In this document: positions 53,876 to 62,235 of the stretch, piece after piece
How positions within the stretch are numbered: the first letter of the stretch is position 1
Layout of the letters: every line of letters starts with the position of its first letter
NCBI RefSeq assembly: GCF_900113655.1
Contig: NZ_FOQF01000008.1
Location: 56,823 to 120,822, forward strand
Reading direction: 5' to 3'
DNA: 64,000 bases
Source of the DNA: Pseudobutyrivibrio sp. OR37
GTDB lineage: Bacteria; Bacillota; Clostridia; Lachnospirales; Lachnospiraceae
The notes under the pieces: generated by a model
What the model was told of the DNA's origin: nothing
The model's database searches: none
Seen by the model: the letters and a program-made list of their open reading frames with translations, nothing else
Position numbers and translations under genes: made by a program

Positions 53876-54973
53876 TTATATACATGCCTTAATAAATAGG
53901 TCCGTTCTTTCACGCAAATCTACGAAGGTTCCATCATCTAATTTAACAAGAGGACTTGATAAAGCCTTGCTGTTAATCATGGTGATTATTCCTCTACTAT
54001 TATCAGAAAGCAACACCCCAGTGCCGATATATGAATCTGCGATATTTTCTAAGAATATCTGTAGAACCTTTTGATCATATTTTGAGGGTTCGGCTCGTTG
54101 GAATTGGGCAATTACCTCGAAAGGACATACTCCTGCTCGATAACATCTATCAGCTGTCATTGCATCATATACATCAGTAATAGATATAATCTTTGAAAAT
54201 GGATTTATGAAATCCTTTGTAAGGCCGTATGGATAACCGCTACCATCATTTCTTTCGTGATGTTGAAGAGCGGCTAGCTTTATTCTTCTATCAATCGGTT
54301 CACCTGTCAAAAGATGATAGCCAAGCAGTGGGTGTTCAGCCATTCTTCCAAATTCTTCTGGTGTAAGTGGACCTTCTTTAGTAAGGATTTCATTTGGTAT
54401 CAATGACTTTCCTATATCATGATATAGACCGCACATCGTAAGCACATCTAATTCTTTTTTATCAGTGATTCCAAGCCAACCGCCACATACTCGAGATATT
54501 ATGGCAACATTTACAGAGTGCTTGTAGGTGCTAGCATCAATTTCCTGAACATTCAGCATCATGGCCATTATTCCAAGACCAGTGGAATGTTCCTCAAAAA
54601 CAGTTTTGATATCCTCCATCAAAGCATCATCATCAAGATTTCCTTGCTTTGTCACAAAATCATTAATGATATTTTCCAATTGATCGGCGCATTTTACGTA
54701 TGCGCGCTTAAACTCGGCGAATTCCTCACTGTTTTGAATACGCCAAGATTGTGTTTCCCCAATAAACTCGTCAGGTGCTTCCAGTTGATACTTTTCTACA
54801 GCATCCTCCTCATCCTGCACCCAGAGCGACTTAACCCCATAATAGCTTACATGCAAAAGCTGCTGTGCAGTCAGTGGTGTTCCTGCATCAGCCAACAGCT
54901 GCCCCCTGGGACTCACTATCTTTTCTGCAAGTATCATACCAGGTTTAATTTCTGCAACTTCTATCTGTCTCAT
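53876..54973 (-). CDS. HD-GYP domain phosphodiesterase
   Basis: The 365-residue cytosolic protein has an N-terminal DUF3391-like region (1-60: GMILAEKIVSPRGQLLADAG) and an HD-GYP domain at about 130-320. Metal and signature residues are H185-D186 (YHDIGK), H214 (AEHPLLGYH), H238-H239 and G246-Y247-P248 (HHERNDGSGYP). Family members hydrolyse c-di-GMP or related cyclic dinucleotides. With the two EAL proteins encoded 6-12 kb away it adds to the c-di-GMP machinery of this region. It appears monocistronic. Confidence 0.93.
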   Translation of the reverse strand: MRQIEVAEIKPGMILAEKIVSPRGQLLADAGTPLTAQQLLHVSYYGVKSLWVQDEEDAVEKYQLEAPDEFIGETQSWRIQNSEEFAEFKRAYVKCADQLENIINDFVTKQGNLDDDALMEDIKTVFEEHSTGLGIMAMMLNVQEIDASTYKHSVNVAIISRVCGGWLGITDKKELDVLTMCGLYHDIGKSLIPNEILTKEGPLTPEEFGRMAEHPLLGYHLLTGEPIDRRIKLAALQHHERNDGSGYPYGLTKDFINPFSKIISITDVYDAMTADRCYRAGVCPFEVIAQFQRAEPSKYDQKVLQIFLENIADSYIGTGVLLSDNSRGIITMINSKALSSPLVKLDDGTFVDLRERTDLFIKACI

Positions 54974-55059
54974 TGTAATCCACTTACCTTTCTACACAAG
55001 CGTATTATGCGACTCCTTTATTGTACAGCGTAACAGTTAAGATTTTGTGAAATATGCAA

Positions 55060-55093
55060 ATAAAAATGACTGGCAAATAATGCCAGCCATTTG
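55060..55093 (-). terminator. Intrinsic terminator after the nucleoside importer permeases
   Basis: AAATGGCTGGCA-TTATT-TGCCAGTCATTT forms a 12-base-pair stem with one G-U pair, followed by UUUUUAUU on the minus strand. Confidence 0.9.
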
Positions 55094-55110
55094 TGTATCT
55101 TTGTATTAAA

Positions 55111-56064
55111 TTATCTCTGTCCCTTATCGTAAGGAATACCCTCGGCCTTTGGTGCACGAGAATTCTGTGATGTGAATGCAAGTACGATAAGTGAAACAAT
55201 GTATGGGAACATGTTGTAAACAGTTCCTGAGATTGGAAGTGCATGAAGGAATCCAATACCCATATATACGTTTGAAAGCGAGCGGAACAATGCGAAAAGC
55301 ACTGCTGACCAAGCGATACGCTCTGGCTTCCACTGTCCAAAAATCATAACAGCAAGAGCAAGGAAACCTGCACCAGCTACACCATAATCAAAGTGCCATG
55401 TTGAGTTGGCAGCGCAGATGTAGATGATACCACCAAGTCCACCAAGGAAACCTGACATAAGTACACCAATGTAACGCATAGCGTAAACATTGATACCTAC
55501 AGAATCTGCAGCCTGTGGATGCTCACCGCAAGCACGAATACGAAGTGCAAGCTTTGTCTTGTAGAAGAATACGATTGCAACTACAAGAAGAAGTGCTGCA
55601 ACAACGATGAACCAGCTAAGCTGAAGCTTACCGATGTAGAATACGAAAGCATCATGGCCCCTTACGTAATCAAGCTTTGCTGAGAAATCTGCGCCGTTTG
55701 AACGAACTGTGTTGAAAGCCTTGATAATAACTGTTGCAGCTGCTGTAGCAAGCATATTTACCGCCGTACCAATCAAAGTCTGATCAGCCTTGAAGTTGAT
55801 ACATGCAACCGCAATCAAAAGTGATGAAAGCATACCTGCTAATGCAGATGCTAACAATGTAAGTAAGATAATTGTAAAACGTGATGCATCACTTGGAAGA
55901 AGAACCATTACCATGGCACCAGCCATAGCACCAAATACCATGATACCTTCAAGACCAAGGTTGATGATACCGCTTCGCTCTGAGAACATACCTCCCAAAG
56001 CTACAAGAATAAGTACTGCCGAGAAAATAAGTGTATATTGAATAAGTAATAATAATCCAGACAT
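55111..56064 (-). CDS. nupQ: Nucleoside ABC transporter permease (NupQ-like)
   Basis: The 317-residue permease has about eight hydrophobic segments of the BPD_transp_2 family. Motifs include FSERSGIINLGLEGIM near the N-terminus and RIRACGEHPQAADSVGI in the cytoplasmic loop that contacts the ATPase. With the permease just upstream it forms the membrane part of a BMP-type nucleoside importer. It starts 3 bases after its partner's stop with AAGGAGG in front. A nearby cytidine deaminase gene supports nucleosides as substrate. Confidence 0.92.
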   Translation of the reverse strand: MSGLLLLIQYTLIFSAVLILVALGGMFSERSGIINLGLEGIMVFGAMAGAMVMVLLPSDASRFTIILLTLLASALAGMLSSLLIAVACINFKADQTLIGTAVNMLATAAATVIIKAFNTVRSNGADFSAKLDYVRGHDAFVFYIGKLQLSWFIVVAALLLVVAIVFFYKTKLALRIRACGEHPQAADSVGINVYAMRYIGVLMSGFLGGLGGIIYICAANSTWHFDYGVAGAGFLALAVMIFGQWKPERIAWSAVLFALFRSLSNVYMGIGFLHALPISGTVYNMFPYIVSLIVLAFTSQNSRAPKAEGIPYDKGQR

Positions 56065-56067
56065 CTC

Positions 56068-57200
56068 TTACACCTCCTTCTCTTCAGTTTTAGCAGGCTC
56101 AGCATTAGCATTAACCTTTACCTTACCTGGTCTGTTAAGTATTGTCTTGAAGAACAATACGAATCCGCATAAGTAAATGATGATTGCAATCATAAGATCA
56201 GCAACCTGTGGATTATAGTAGTTTGTGTTAAGGTACTGACCACCAAGTGTGATGTACTCAACAAATAAACCAGCAAAAATAGTTCCGATAGGATTAAGTC
56301 CACCAAGGAATGCAACAGCGATACCTGTGAATCCCATGCCTGGAACTGAAGATGCAATCTTGAAGTGCTGAATGCCTGTTAAGTAGAGAAGACCTGCAGC
56401 CATACCTGCGATAGCTCCTGAAATAAGGAGTGTAAACATGATGTTTCTCTTAGCATTCATACCTGCATATTTTGCAGCTTCCTTGTTATGACCTGTAGCC
56501 TTAAGCTCATAACCAAATGTTGTCTTGTTAAGAACAATAAGAATAACGATAGCAACAACAATTGTAAGTGGAATAGCGATTGTCACATACTGGTTGCCAC
56601 CAAAGAATTCCTGCATAAATCCAGGTAAAATACCTGAAGGATTAACCTCTGCGATTTCGTATGTCTCTGACTTAGACTGGTTCATACATGCCTCACCACC
56701 AAGGATGATGTTACAAATATAAAGACCAATCCAGTTAAGCATGATACCTGCAATAACTTCGTTTACATTGAAGTAAGCCTTGAAGATACCTGCGATAAGT
56801 CCCCAGATACCACCAGCAACGATAGCTGCAAGTAAGCAGAAGAACCAATTCCAGCCAAGTGCAAGTGATGTATAAAGGCTGGCAATAATACCAACTGTGT
56901 ACTGTCCAGCTGCACCAATGTTAAATAGTCCAGCCTTGTAAGCAAATAGAATTGCCTCTGCACAAAGAATAACTGGCACTGAGTTTACAAGGAATGAACC
57001 CATGTATTTCATCAATGTCTTTGTGCTATTCTATATTTGAAGAAGTTTGTAAGAATTGCTCCCATACCTTCTGAGGCATGTTCTGCATTCATAAACCAAA
57101 GAATAATAAATCCAATTAAAATACCAAGTACGGCACATAAAACTGAAGCAAGTAATGTCTGTACTGCTGGTCTCTTAAAAAAGCTTTCTTTCTGTCCCAT
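56068..57200 (-). pseudogene. nupP: Nucleoside ABC transporter permease (NupP-like), split by a frameshift
   Basis: The frame opening at 57200 (MGQKESFFKRPAVQTLLASV) reads the normal N-terminus to ILTNFFKY and then stops at 57012. The next frame, shifted by -1, continues NSTKTLMKYMGSFLVNSV and runs through the rest of the permease (GLFNIGAAGQYTVG, KATGHNKEAAKYAG) to 56068. Adding one base near 57036-57046 joins them into one protein of about 378 residues, the normal length. No slippery heptamer is present. All flanking transporter genes are intact, so this may be a recent mutation or a sequence error; if real, the importer lacks its first membrane segment. Confidence 0.85.
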
Positions 57201-58738
57201 TACTTAGCCTCCCTTCTATCGTCACGCTTAGCGCCTGACATGTATAATCCTAATTCTTGAAGAGTAGTCTTCTTAGGGTCAACCTCACCAACGATTTCAC
57301 CCTCGTACATAACTAAAATTCTATCTGAAAGATTCATTACCTCATCAAGTTCAAGGGAAACTAAGAGAATTGCCTTACCAGCATCTCTTTCTTTAACAAT
57401 TTCTTTGTGGATATACTCGATAGCACCAACGTCCAAACCTCTTGTAGGCTGAACAGCAATAAGAAGCTCATGGTCTCTGTCCATCTCACGTGCAACGATT
57501 GCCTTCTGCTGGTTACCACCAGACATTGAACGAACCTTTGTGATTGCACCCTGACCGGAACGAACATCAAATGCTTTTGTTAAACGCTCTGAATATGTAC
57601 GCATATCCTTTTTCTTAATGATTCCACCCTTCTGGAAGGCTGGCTCAAAGTATCTTTGAAGAATCATGTTTTCCTCAAGAGAGTAGTCTAATACAAGACC
57701 GTGCTTATGTCTGTCTTCTGGAATATGGCTCATTCCGTGAGTATTCTTATAACGGATAGATTTTTTAGTAATATCCTCGCCGCACAATGTAATCTTTCCG
57801 CTAGAAATATCATCAAGTCCTGTAAGCGCCCCAACAAACTCTGTTTGACCATTTCCATCAATACCTGCGATACATACGATTTCACCTGCACGAACGTTAA
57901 ATGAAACGTTGTGAACTGAATCGTTAGAGTGAATCTTGCTCTTTACGCAAACATTCTCAACCTTGAGAACTTCTTTTGTAGGCTTAGCTTCTTCCTTATC
58001 AACAGCGAACTTAACATTACGTCCAACCATCATTGAAGAAAGCTCTTCCTTTGTAGTGTTTGCTACATCAACTGTGCCGATGTACTTACCTTTTCTAAGG
58101 ATTGAACATCTATCTGCTACTTCCATGATTTCGTTTAGCTTATGAGTGATAAACAAGATTGACTTACCCTCTGCTGCTAAATCCTTCATGATTTTCATGA
58201 GCTCATCAATTTCCTGTGGTGTAAGAACCGCAGTAGGCTCATCAAAGATAAGAATATCATTATCTCTGTAAAGCATCTTAAGAATTTCTACACGCTGCTG
58301 CATACCAACAGTAATATCCTCGATGAGCGCATCAGGATCAACCTTAAGATTGTACTTATTTGATAAATCCATAACCTTTTTTCTAGCCTCTGCTTTTGTT
58401 AAAAAGCCAAACTTGCTAGGCTCTGAACCAAGGATGATGTTATCAAGTACTGAGAAAATATCAACCAACATGAAATGCTGGTGAACCATTCCAATACCTA
58501 AATCGGTAGCATCATTTGGATTGTTAATTTTTACTTCCTTGCCATCCTTTTTAATGACACCCTTTTCCGGTGTATAAAGTCCGAATAATACACTCATAAG
58601 TGTGGACTTACCGGCACCATTCTCCCCGAGAAGTGCATGTATTTCACCGCGCTTCAACTGCAAAGTGATGTCGTCATTTGCAATGATGCCTGGGAACTCT
58701 TTTGTGATATGCAACATCTCAATTACGTAATCTTCCAT
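57200..58738 (-). CDS. nupO: Nucleoside ABC transporter ATP-binding protein (NupO-like)
   Basis: The 512-residue protein holds two fused ABC ATPase domains. The first has Walker A GENGAGKST (about 37-45), and ITVGMQQRVEIL and DEPTAVLTP. The second has the degenerate Walker A GIDGNGQTE and signature MSGGNQQKAIVARE, as in other sugar/nucleoside ATPases of the RbsA/YufO type. It powers the NupP/NupQ-like permeases. Its stop overlaps the start of the permease frame at 57200. A terminator precedes it, after the binding protein gene. Confidence 0.94.
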   Translation of the reverse strand: MEDYVIEMLHITKEFPGIIANDDITLQLKRGEIHALLGENGAGKSTLMSVLFGLYTPEKGVIKKDGKEVKINNPNDATDLGIGMVHQHFMLVDIFSVLDNIILGSEPSKFGFLTKAEARKKVMDLSNKYNLKVDPDALIEDITVGMQQRVEILKMLYRDNDILIFDEPTAVLTPQEIDELMKIMKDLAAEGKSILFITHKLNEIMEVADRCSILRKGKYIGTVDVANTTKEELSSMMVGRNVKFAVDKEEAKPTKEVLKVENVCVKSKIHSNDSVHNVSFNVRAGEIVCIAGIDGNGQTEFVGALTGLDDISSGKITLCGEDITKKSIRYKNTHGMSHIPEDRHKHGLVLDYSLEENMILQRYFEPAFQKGGIIKKKDMRTYSERLTKAFDVRSGQGAITKVRSMSGGNQQKAIVAREMDRDHELLIAVQPTRGLDVGAIEYIHKEIVKERDAGKAILLVSLELDEVMNLSDRILVMYEGEIVGEVDPKKTTLQELGLYMSGAKRDDRREAK

Positions 58739-58881
58739 CGCAATATACCCTTTCTTTTGTGATAGCTACATATGGCGCTTATTAACTATCTATTTGCTGA
58801 TAATGCTCTCCCCTTAATGAACAGCAAAACCATAAAAAATAATACGCTATACATATTATATTTTATAGCTTTGTTTATTTC

Positions 58882-58916
58882 AAAAAAAAGGGAAGGATTT
58901 AAATCCCTCCCTTTTG
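58882..58916 (-). terminator. Terminator between the nucleoside-binding protein and ATPase genes
   Basis: AAAAGGGAGGGATTT / AAATCCTTCCCTTTT pairs over 15 positions with G-U allowance, followed by a U run on the minus strand. Partial read-through would give more binding protein than ATPase, a common arrangement. Confidence 0.82.
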
Positions 58917-58936
58917 TAAAAAGCCTCTCGGGAATA

Positions 58937-60106
58937 TTAGTGAATATTGTCATACTCCTTAACAGTGATTTCTGTTGCAGGCATCTTGTCTGTACCGTTA
59001 TCAACTGTGATTGTTCCGTCATATAACTGACCAACAAGTGTGTTGTAATCATCTACTGTGAAGTTTTCCATAGACCATGTGTCTGTTGGAAGCTGAACAT
59101 AGTTAAGTGAAGGATCTGTACCTGATACGATACCAAGGTTTTCAATCTTTCCTGAGTAGTTAGCCCAGTTGCCAGCAAATAAATCTGTAAGTGTAGCATC
59201 AACTGTTGGAGCAAGACCCTTCATAGCCGAAGTTATGCAAAGATCATCTGTGCCGTACTGGTTAGCAATTGTGCCAGACTGGTCAGAGTCAACACCGATT
59301 ACCTTACCGCCAACCTTCTGAGCTGCCTCGCAAGCTGATGTGTAGATACCACCACCACAAGCGAATACAACTTCTGTGCCGTTTGAATACCATGTATCCA
59401 TCTGAGCTGTGATAGCTTCATCACCGAAGAACTGGCCACCATATACATAGTTAACCTGAACATCTGAAGCATTACCAAGCTCTACTGCTGCATCGTTACA
59501 TCCCTGTACGAAACCGTAACCGTAACGGATAACAGCTGGAACTGCCATACCGCCAAGGAAACCAAGCTTTGTGTAGCCTTCCTTAACAGCTGCGAAACCT
59601 GCCATGTAACCAGCAAGCTCTTCCTGATATGTGAATGAGCAAACATTTTCTGGAAGTGTGTAATCACCAAAATCACCTTCACCACAGTCAAGAGCGATGA
59701 TTGTTACATCTGGATAATCCTCAGCAACAGCCTTGATCATGTTTGCAAATAAATAACCTGGAACTACGATAACATTGTAACCATCTGTTACAGCGTTCTC
59801 AAATGAAGCGATACGAGCATCATCTGAATCTTCTGTAGGCTTATAGTACTGGAAATCAGCACCATTCTTGTCTGCAAATGCCTTAGCAGCCTCATAAGTT
59901 GTCTGGTTGAATGACATATCTGTGATATCACCAGAGTCTGTAATCATTGCGATTCTGTAATCGCTGTTAGTTGCTGCTGAATCTGCAGCCCCCTCTTCTG
60001 TTGTTGCTGTTGCATCTGAAGCAGCTTCTTTAGATGAACCACAACCAACAAACATAGTAGCTACCATTGAAGCTACAAGAAGTACGCTTAATAACTTCTT
60101 TTTCAT
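58937..60106 (-). CDS. nupN: BMP-family nucleoside-binding lipoprotein (NupN-like)
   Basis: The 389-residue lipoprotein has a signal peptide with lipobox MFVGC (C22) and an acidic Ala/Thr-rich tether. The mature part is a BMP/PnrA-type periplasmic-binding fold: IAMITDSGDITDMSFNQTTYEA, GYLFANMIKAVAEDYPDV, LGFLGGMAVPAVIRYGYGF and VIGVDSDQSG. It binds purine or pyrimidine nucleosides outside the cell. AGGAGG precedes the ATG and a strong promoter lies at 60163-60190. Confidence 0.94.
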   Translation of the reverse strand: MKKKLLSVLLVASMVATMFVGCGSSKEAASDATATTEEGAADSAATNSDYRIAMITDSGDITDMSFNQTTYEAAKAFADKNGADFQYYKPTEDSDDARIASFENAVTDGYNVIVVPGYLFANMIKAVAEDYPDVTIIALDCGEGDFGDYTLPENVCSFTYQEELAGYMAGFAAVKEGYTKLGFLGGMAVPAVIRYGYGFVQGCNDAAVELGNASDVQVNYVYGGQFFGDEAITAQMDTWYSNGTEVVFACGGGIYTSACEAAQKVGGKVIGVDSDQSGTIANQYGTDDLCITSAMKGLAPTVDATLTDLFAGNWANYSGKIENLGIVSGTDPSLNYVQLPTDTWSMENFTVDDYNTLVGQLYDGTITVDNGTDKMPATEITVKEYDNIH

Positions 60107-60162
60107 TCTTTCATTCCTCCTAATTTTTGGTTTCTCTAATTATATAGAAACTCATAATATAA

Positions 60163-60190
60163 ATTATATTTAATTTCATTATTTTTGCAA
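60163..60190 (-). promoter_or_regulatory. Promoter of the nucleoside importer
   Basis: TTGCAA (-35) and a perfect TATAAT (-10) are 16 bases apart on the minus strand. A dyad GTTTCT...AGAAAC (about 60130-60151) lies in the leader just downstream and may bind a regulator. Confidence 0.75.
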
Positions 60191-60210
60191 GAACAATGAT
60201 GATTTTGTGT

Positions 60211-60666
60211 TTATTTTATGTCCAAATTTTTTGGACCAAATCCGTAAGGAAGTATTTCTTTAAGCGATTTGTCTACTATTTTAACATCCTCAGGCTGAAT
60301 TTTTGTTAAATCATCCACATTCTTAACTTCTGCGAGAAGGATTCTAAAAGTTTCTGGGTCTCCAAACTCGTTTAAGACCTGTCTACATACGCCACAAGGT
60401 GCGCAAAGTGGTAAATCTTTTAGGTTATCCATACCACCTACAACTGCAATTGCTTCAAAATCGTAATAACCCTCACTAACTGCTTTGAACACTGCTGTTC
60501 TTTCTGCACAGTTTGTTGGTGTGTAGCCTGCATTTTCGATGTTGCAGCCCTTGAAGACTGTTCCATCCTTACATAAAAGTGCAGCTCCAACCTTGTGGTG
60601 AGAATATGGTGTGTAAGCCATTTCTCTCGCCTCTAAGGCCATTTTTACTAACTCATAATCTGTCAT
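60211..60666 (-). CDS. cdd: Cytidine deaminase
   Basis: The 151-residue enzyme deaminates cytidine and deoxycytidine to uridines in pyrimidine salvage. The zinc site is CAE (TNCAERTAVF) with the catalytic glutamate and the PCGVC pair in CAPCGVCRQ, and the substrate motif CNIENAGY is present. The length is slightly above the usual 130-140. The ATG at 60666 follows AGGTG and lies 1 base after the TPR gene stop; a GTG at 60675 is less likely. It lies directly upstream of the nucleoside importer, a logical pairing. Confidence 0.96.
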   Translation of the reverse strand: MTDYELVKMALEAREMAYTPYSHHKVGAALLCKDGTVFKGCNIENAGYTPTNCAERTAVFKAVSEGYYDFEAIAVVGGMDNLKDLPLCAPCGVCRQVLNEFGDPETFRILLAEVKNVDDLTKIQPEDVKIVDKSLKEILPYGFGPKNLDIK

Positions 60667-60667
60667 T

Positions 60668-62062
60668 TTATTCACCTACCTCTTTAGCATCAAGCTTGGT
60701 GTCATCTGCTGCGATGTATACCTTAGCCTGTTTTCCCCATTTATTTGAAGGGTAGAGTTCAACCACTTTCTCAAAGCATTCAAGTGCCAAATCTGTCTGG
60801 TCTGTCAATCTGTAGCAATCGCCAAGTAAAAACAGAGCAGCTCCATTGCCGTAGTTTTCATCGATATCAACTACAGTCTTAAAGTTTGTGATTGCGCTCT
60901 CGTAATTTTCTTCTGAATAGAAATTGTTACCATCATCAAAAAAGCCCTGGATAATCGCTGGTGAAAGTGCTGTGTACAAGGTATCATAAGCCTGCTGTCC
61001 CTGCTCACCTAAAACTTCCTTTGTAACCAGCTGAATGTACTGGCTGGCAGTAGCACTATCTCCCGAATTGTAATAATTCTGGGCAGCAAATAAATTGTCG
61101 TAGGATGTAGCAACATCCTGTTTGTCGTCATAAGCGCTTAACTCGGTTTTCAGCTTTTCAATGTCTGATTGAAGTGATTCATTAGCTGAATTCGACTCTG
61201 CCAAAGCCTCGTTAAGGGCAAGTATTGTATTTGAATTGCCATCCTTGGCGTTGTCCTTAACTGTAGGAACTACAAGGAAGAAGCAAATCAGCATACCGAT
61301 TACAAGTCCAAGAATAATATTCATTAGGCTGGACCTTGAATTGTCCAGCATGCTTCTAAAGGACTTTTCAGACATCACTACTGTGTCATTGCCATCCACA
61401 AAGGATACTGTGTCGTTTTTCTTTCTGCGTTTTCCAGTGTTCTGGTCCTTTAATCTGGCCTTGACCTCATGAATATACTTTATAGTTGTAGTATTATTAC
61501 TATCAATTTTTGCAGCCTGGTTCAAAAGCTTTCTGGCATCTGCAAATTTGCCTTCCTCCAAATAAAGCAACGCCAAAAGCTGATGTGCTTTGACAAAATT
61601 AGCATTCTGGCTAATAACCTTTTTCAGCTGAATAATAGCCAAATCTCTGCTTCCAGATTTACAATATTCAATTGCCTGATTGTACTTTTTGATAGTGGAA
61701 TTTACCTTTGGCAAAAGTCCAGGCGTGCTTTCGATTTCAGCCAGATATCTGTCTGCATCAGGATTATCCTCCTGCAGATTTTTTGAAATAACCCACTCGT
61801 TTAATGCGCGGACCATTTCGCCTGTCTGGTAGTAACATAGCCCAAGTAAATTTCTCGCTCTTGTGTTGTATTTGTAATATTGGAGCGATGATTTTAGAGC
61901 TTCAATTGCACCAGATAAATCCCTGACCTTAGCCTTTTCCAAGCCTTGATTATAGAACACGTACGACGTGTAAACGATTTGTTTATATAACAAAATATCG
62001 GCGCCGCAATTGTAACATACATTACTGTCACCAACTTCGGCACCACACATAAAACACTGCAT
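60668..62062 (-). CDS. Zinc-ribbon/TPR membrane protein
   Basis: The 464-residue protein starts with a zinc ribbon (MQCFMCGAEVGDSNVCYNCGAD), then three to four TPR units (about 30-215), a basic linker, one membrane helix at about 250-272 (IILGLVIGMLICFFLVV), a coiled coil (about 285-320) and further TPR units (about 325-450). The N-terminal part should face the cytoplasm and the C-terminal TPRs the outside. It is a scaffold type of protein with no catalytic motif; function unknown. It lies downstream of fapA and the 48-residue gene. Confidence 0.85.
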   Translation of the reverse strand: MQCFMCGAEVGDSNVCYNCGADILLYKQIVYTSYVFYNQGLEKAKVRDLSGAIEALKSSLQYYKYNTRARNLLGLCYYQTGEMVRALNEWVISKNLQEDNPDADRYLAEIESTPGLLPKVNSTIKKYNQAIEYCKSGSRDLAIIQLKKVISQNANFVKAHQLLALLYLEEGKFADARKLLNQAAKIDSNNTTTIKYIHEVKARLKDQNTGKRRKKNDTVSFVDGNDTVVMSEKSFRSMLDNSRSSLMNIILGLVIGMLICFFLVVPTVKDNAKDGNSNTILALNEALAESNSANESLQSDIEKLKTELSAYDDKQDVATSYDNLFAAQNYYNSGDSATASQYIQLVTKEVLGEQGQQAYDTLYTALSPAIIQGFFDDGNNFYSEENYESAITNFKTVVDIDENYGNGAALFLLGDCYRLTDQTDLALECFEKVVELYPSNKWGKQAKVYIAADDTKLDAKEVGE

Positions 62063-62086
62063 TGATTATTCTCCACTAAACCTAAA

Positions 62087-62233
62087 CTATTTTGTCCCGT
62101 TATTGTTCTGAGCTGTCATATTAAAAAGTAAGTCTGTTAAATCTGTCAAATCTCTTGCTTTAATATCAGCCTCAGCCTGCTCAACTTCAATAGCAGGTTC
62201 ATACTTCTTAAGCTCTTCCTCAAAATCTATCAT
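62087..62233 (-). CDS. Small acidic protein of 48 residues between fapA and the TPR gene
   Basis: An ATG at 62233 opens MIDFEEELKKYEPAIEVEQA and ends in QNNNGTK. It is acidic and helical, with repeated DLTDLTDLLF. A GGTGG ribosome-binding site spans the end of fapA, whose stop codon lies 2 bases upstream, so translation would be coupled. Spacing on both sides (2 and 24 bases) and codon use like the neighbours support a real gene. I do not know the family; it may bind one of the flanking proteins. Confidence 0.7.
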   Translation of the reverse strand: MIDFEEELKKYEPAIEVEQAEADIKARDLTDLTDLLFNMTAQNNNGTK

Positions 62234-62235
62234 AA

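Noticed and set aside
56068..57015. A separate permease gene starting with TTG at 57015
   Set aside because: The frame continues sensibly upstream (NSTKTL) and lacks the first membrane segment, which is supplied by the frame ending at 57012. A frameshift explains both better.
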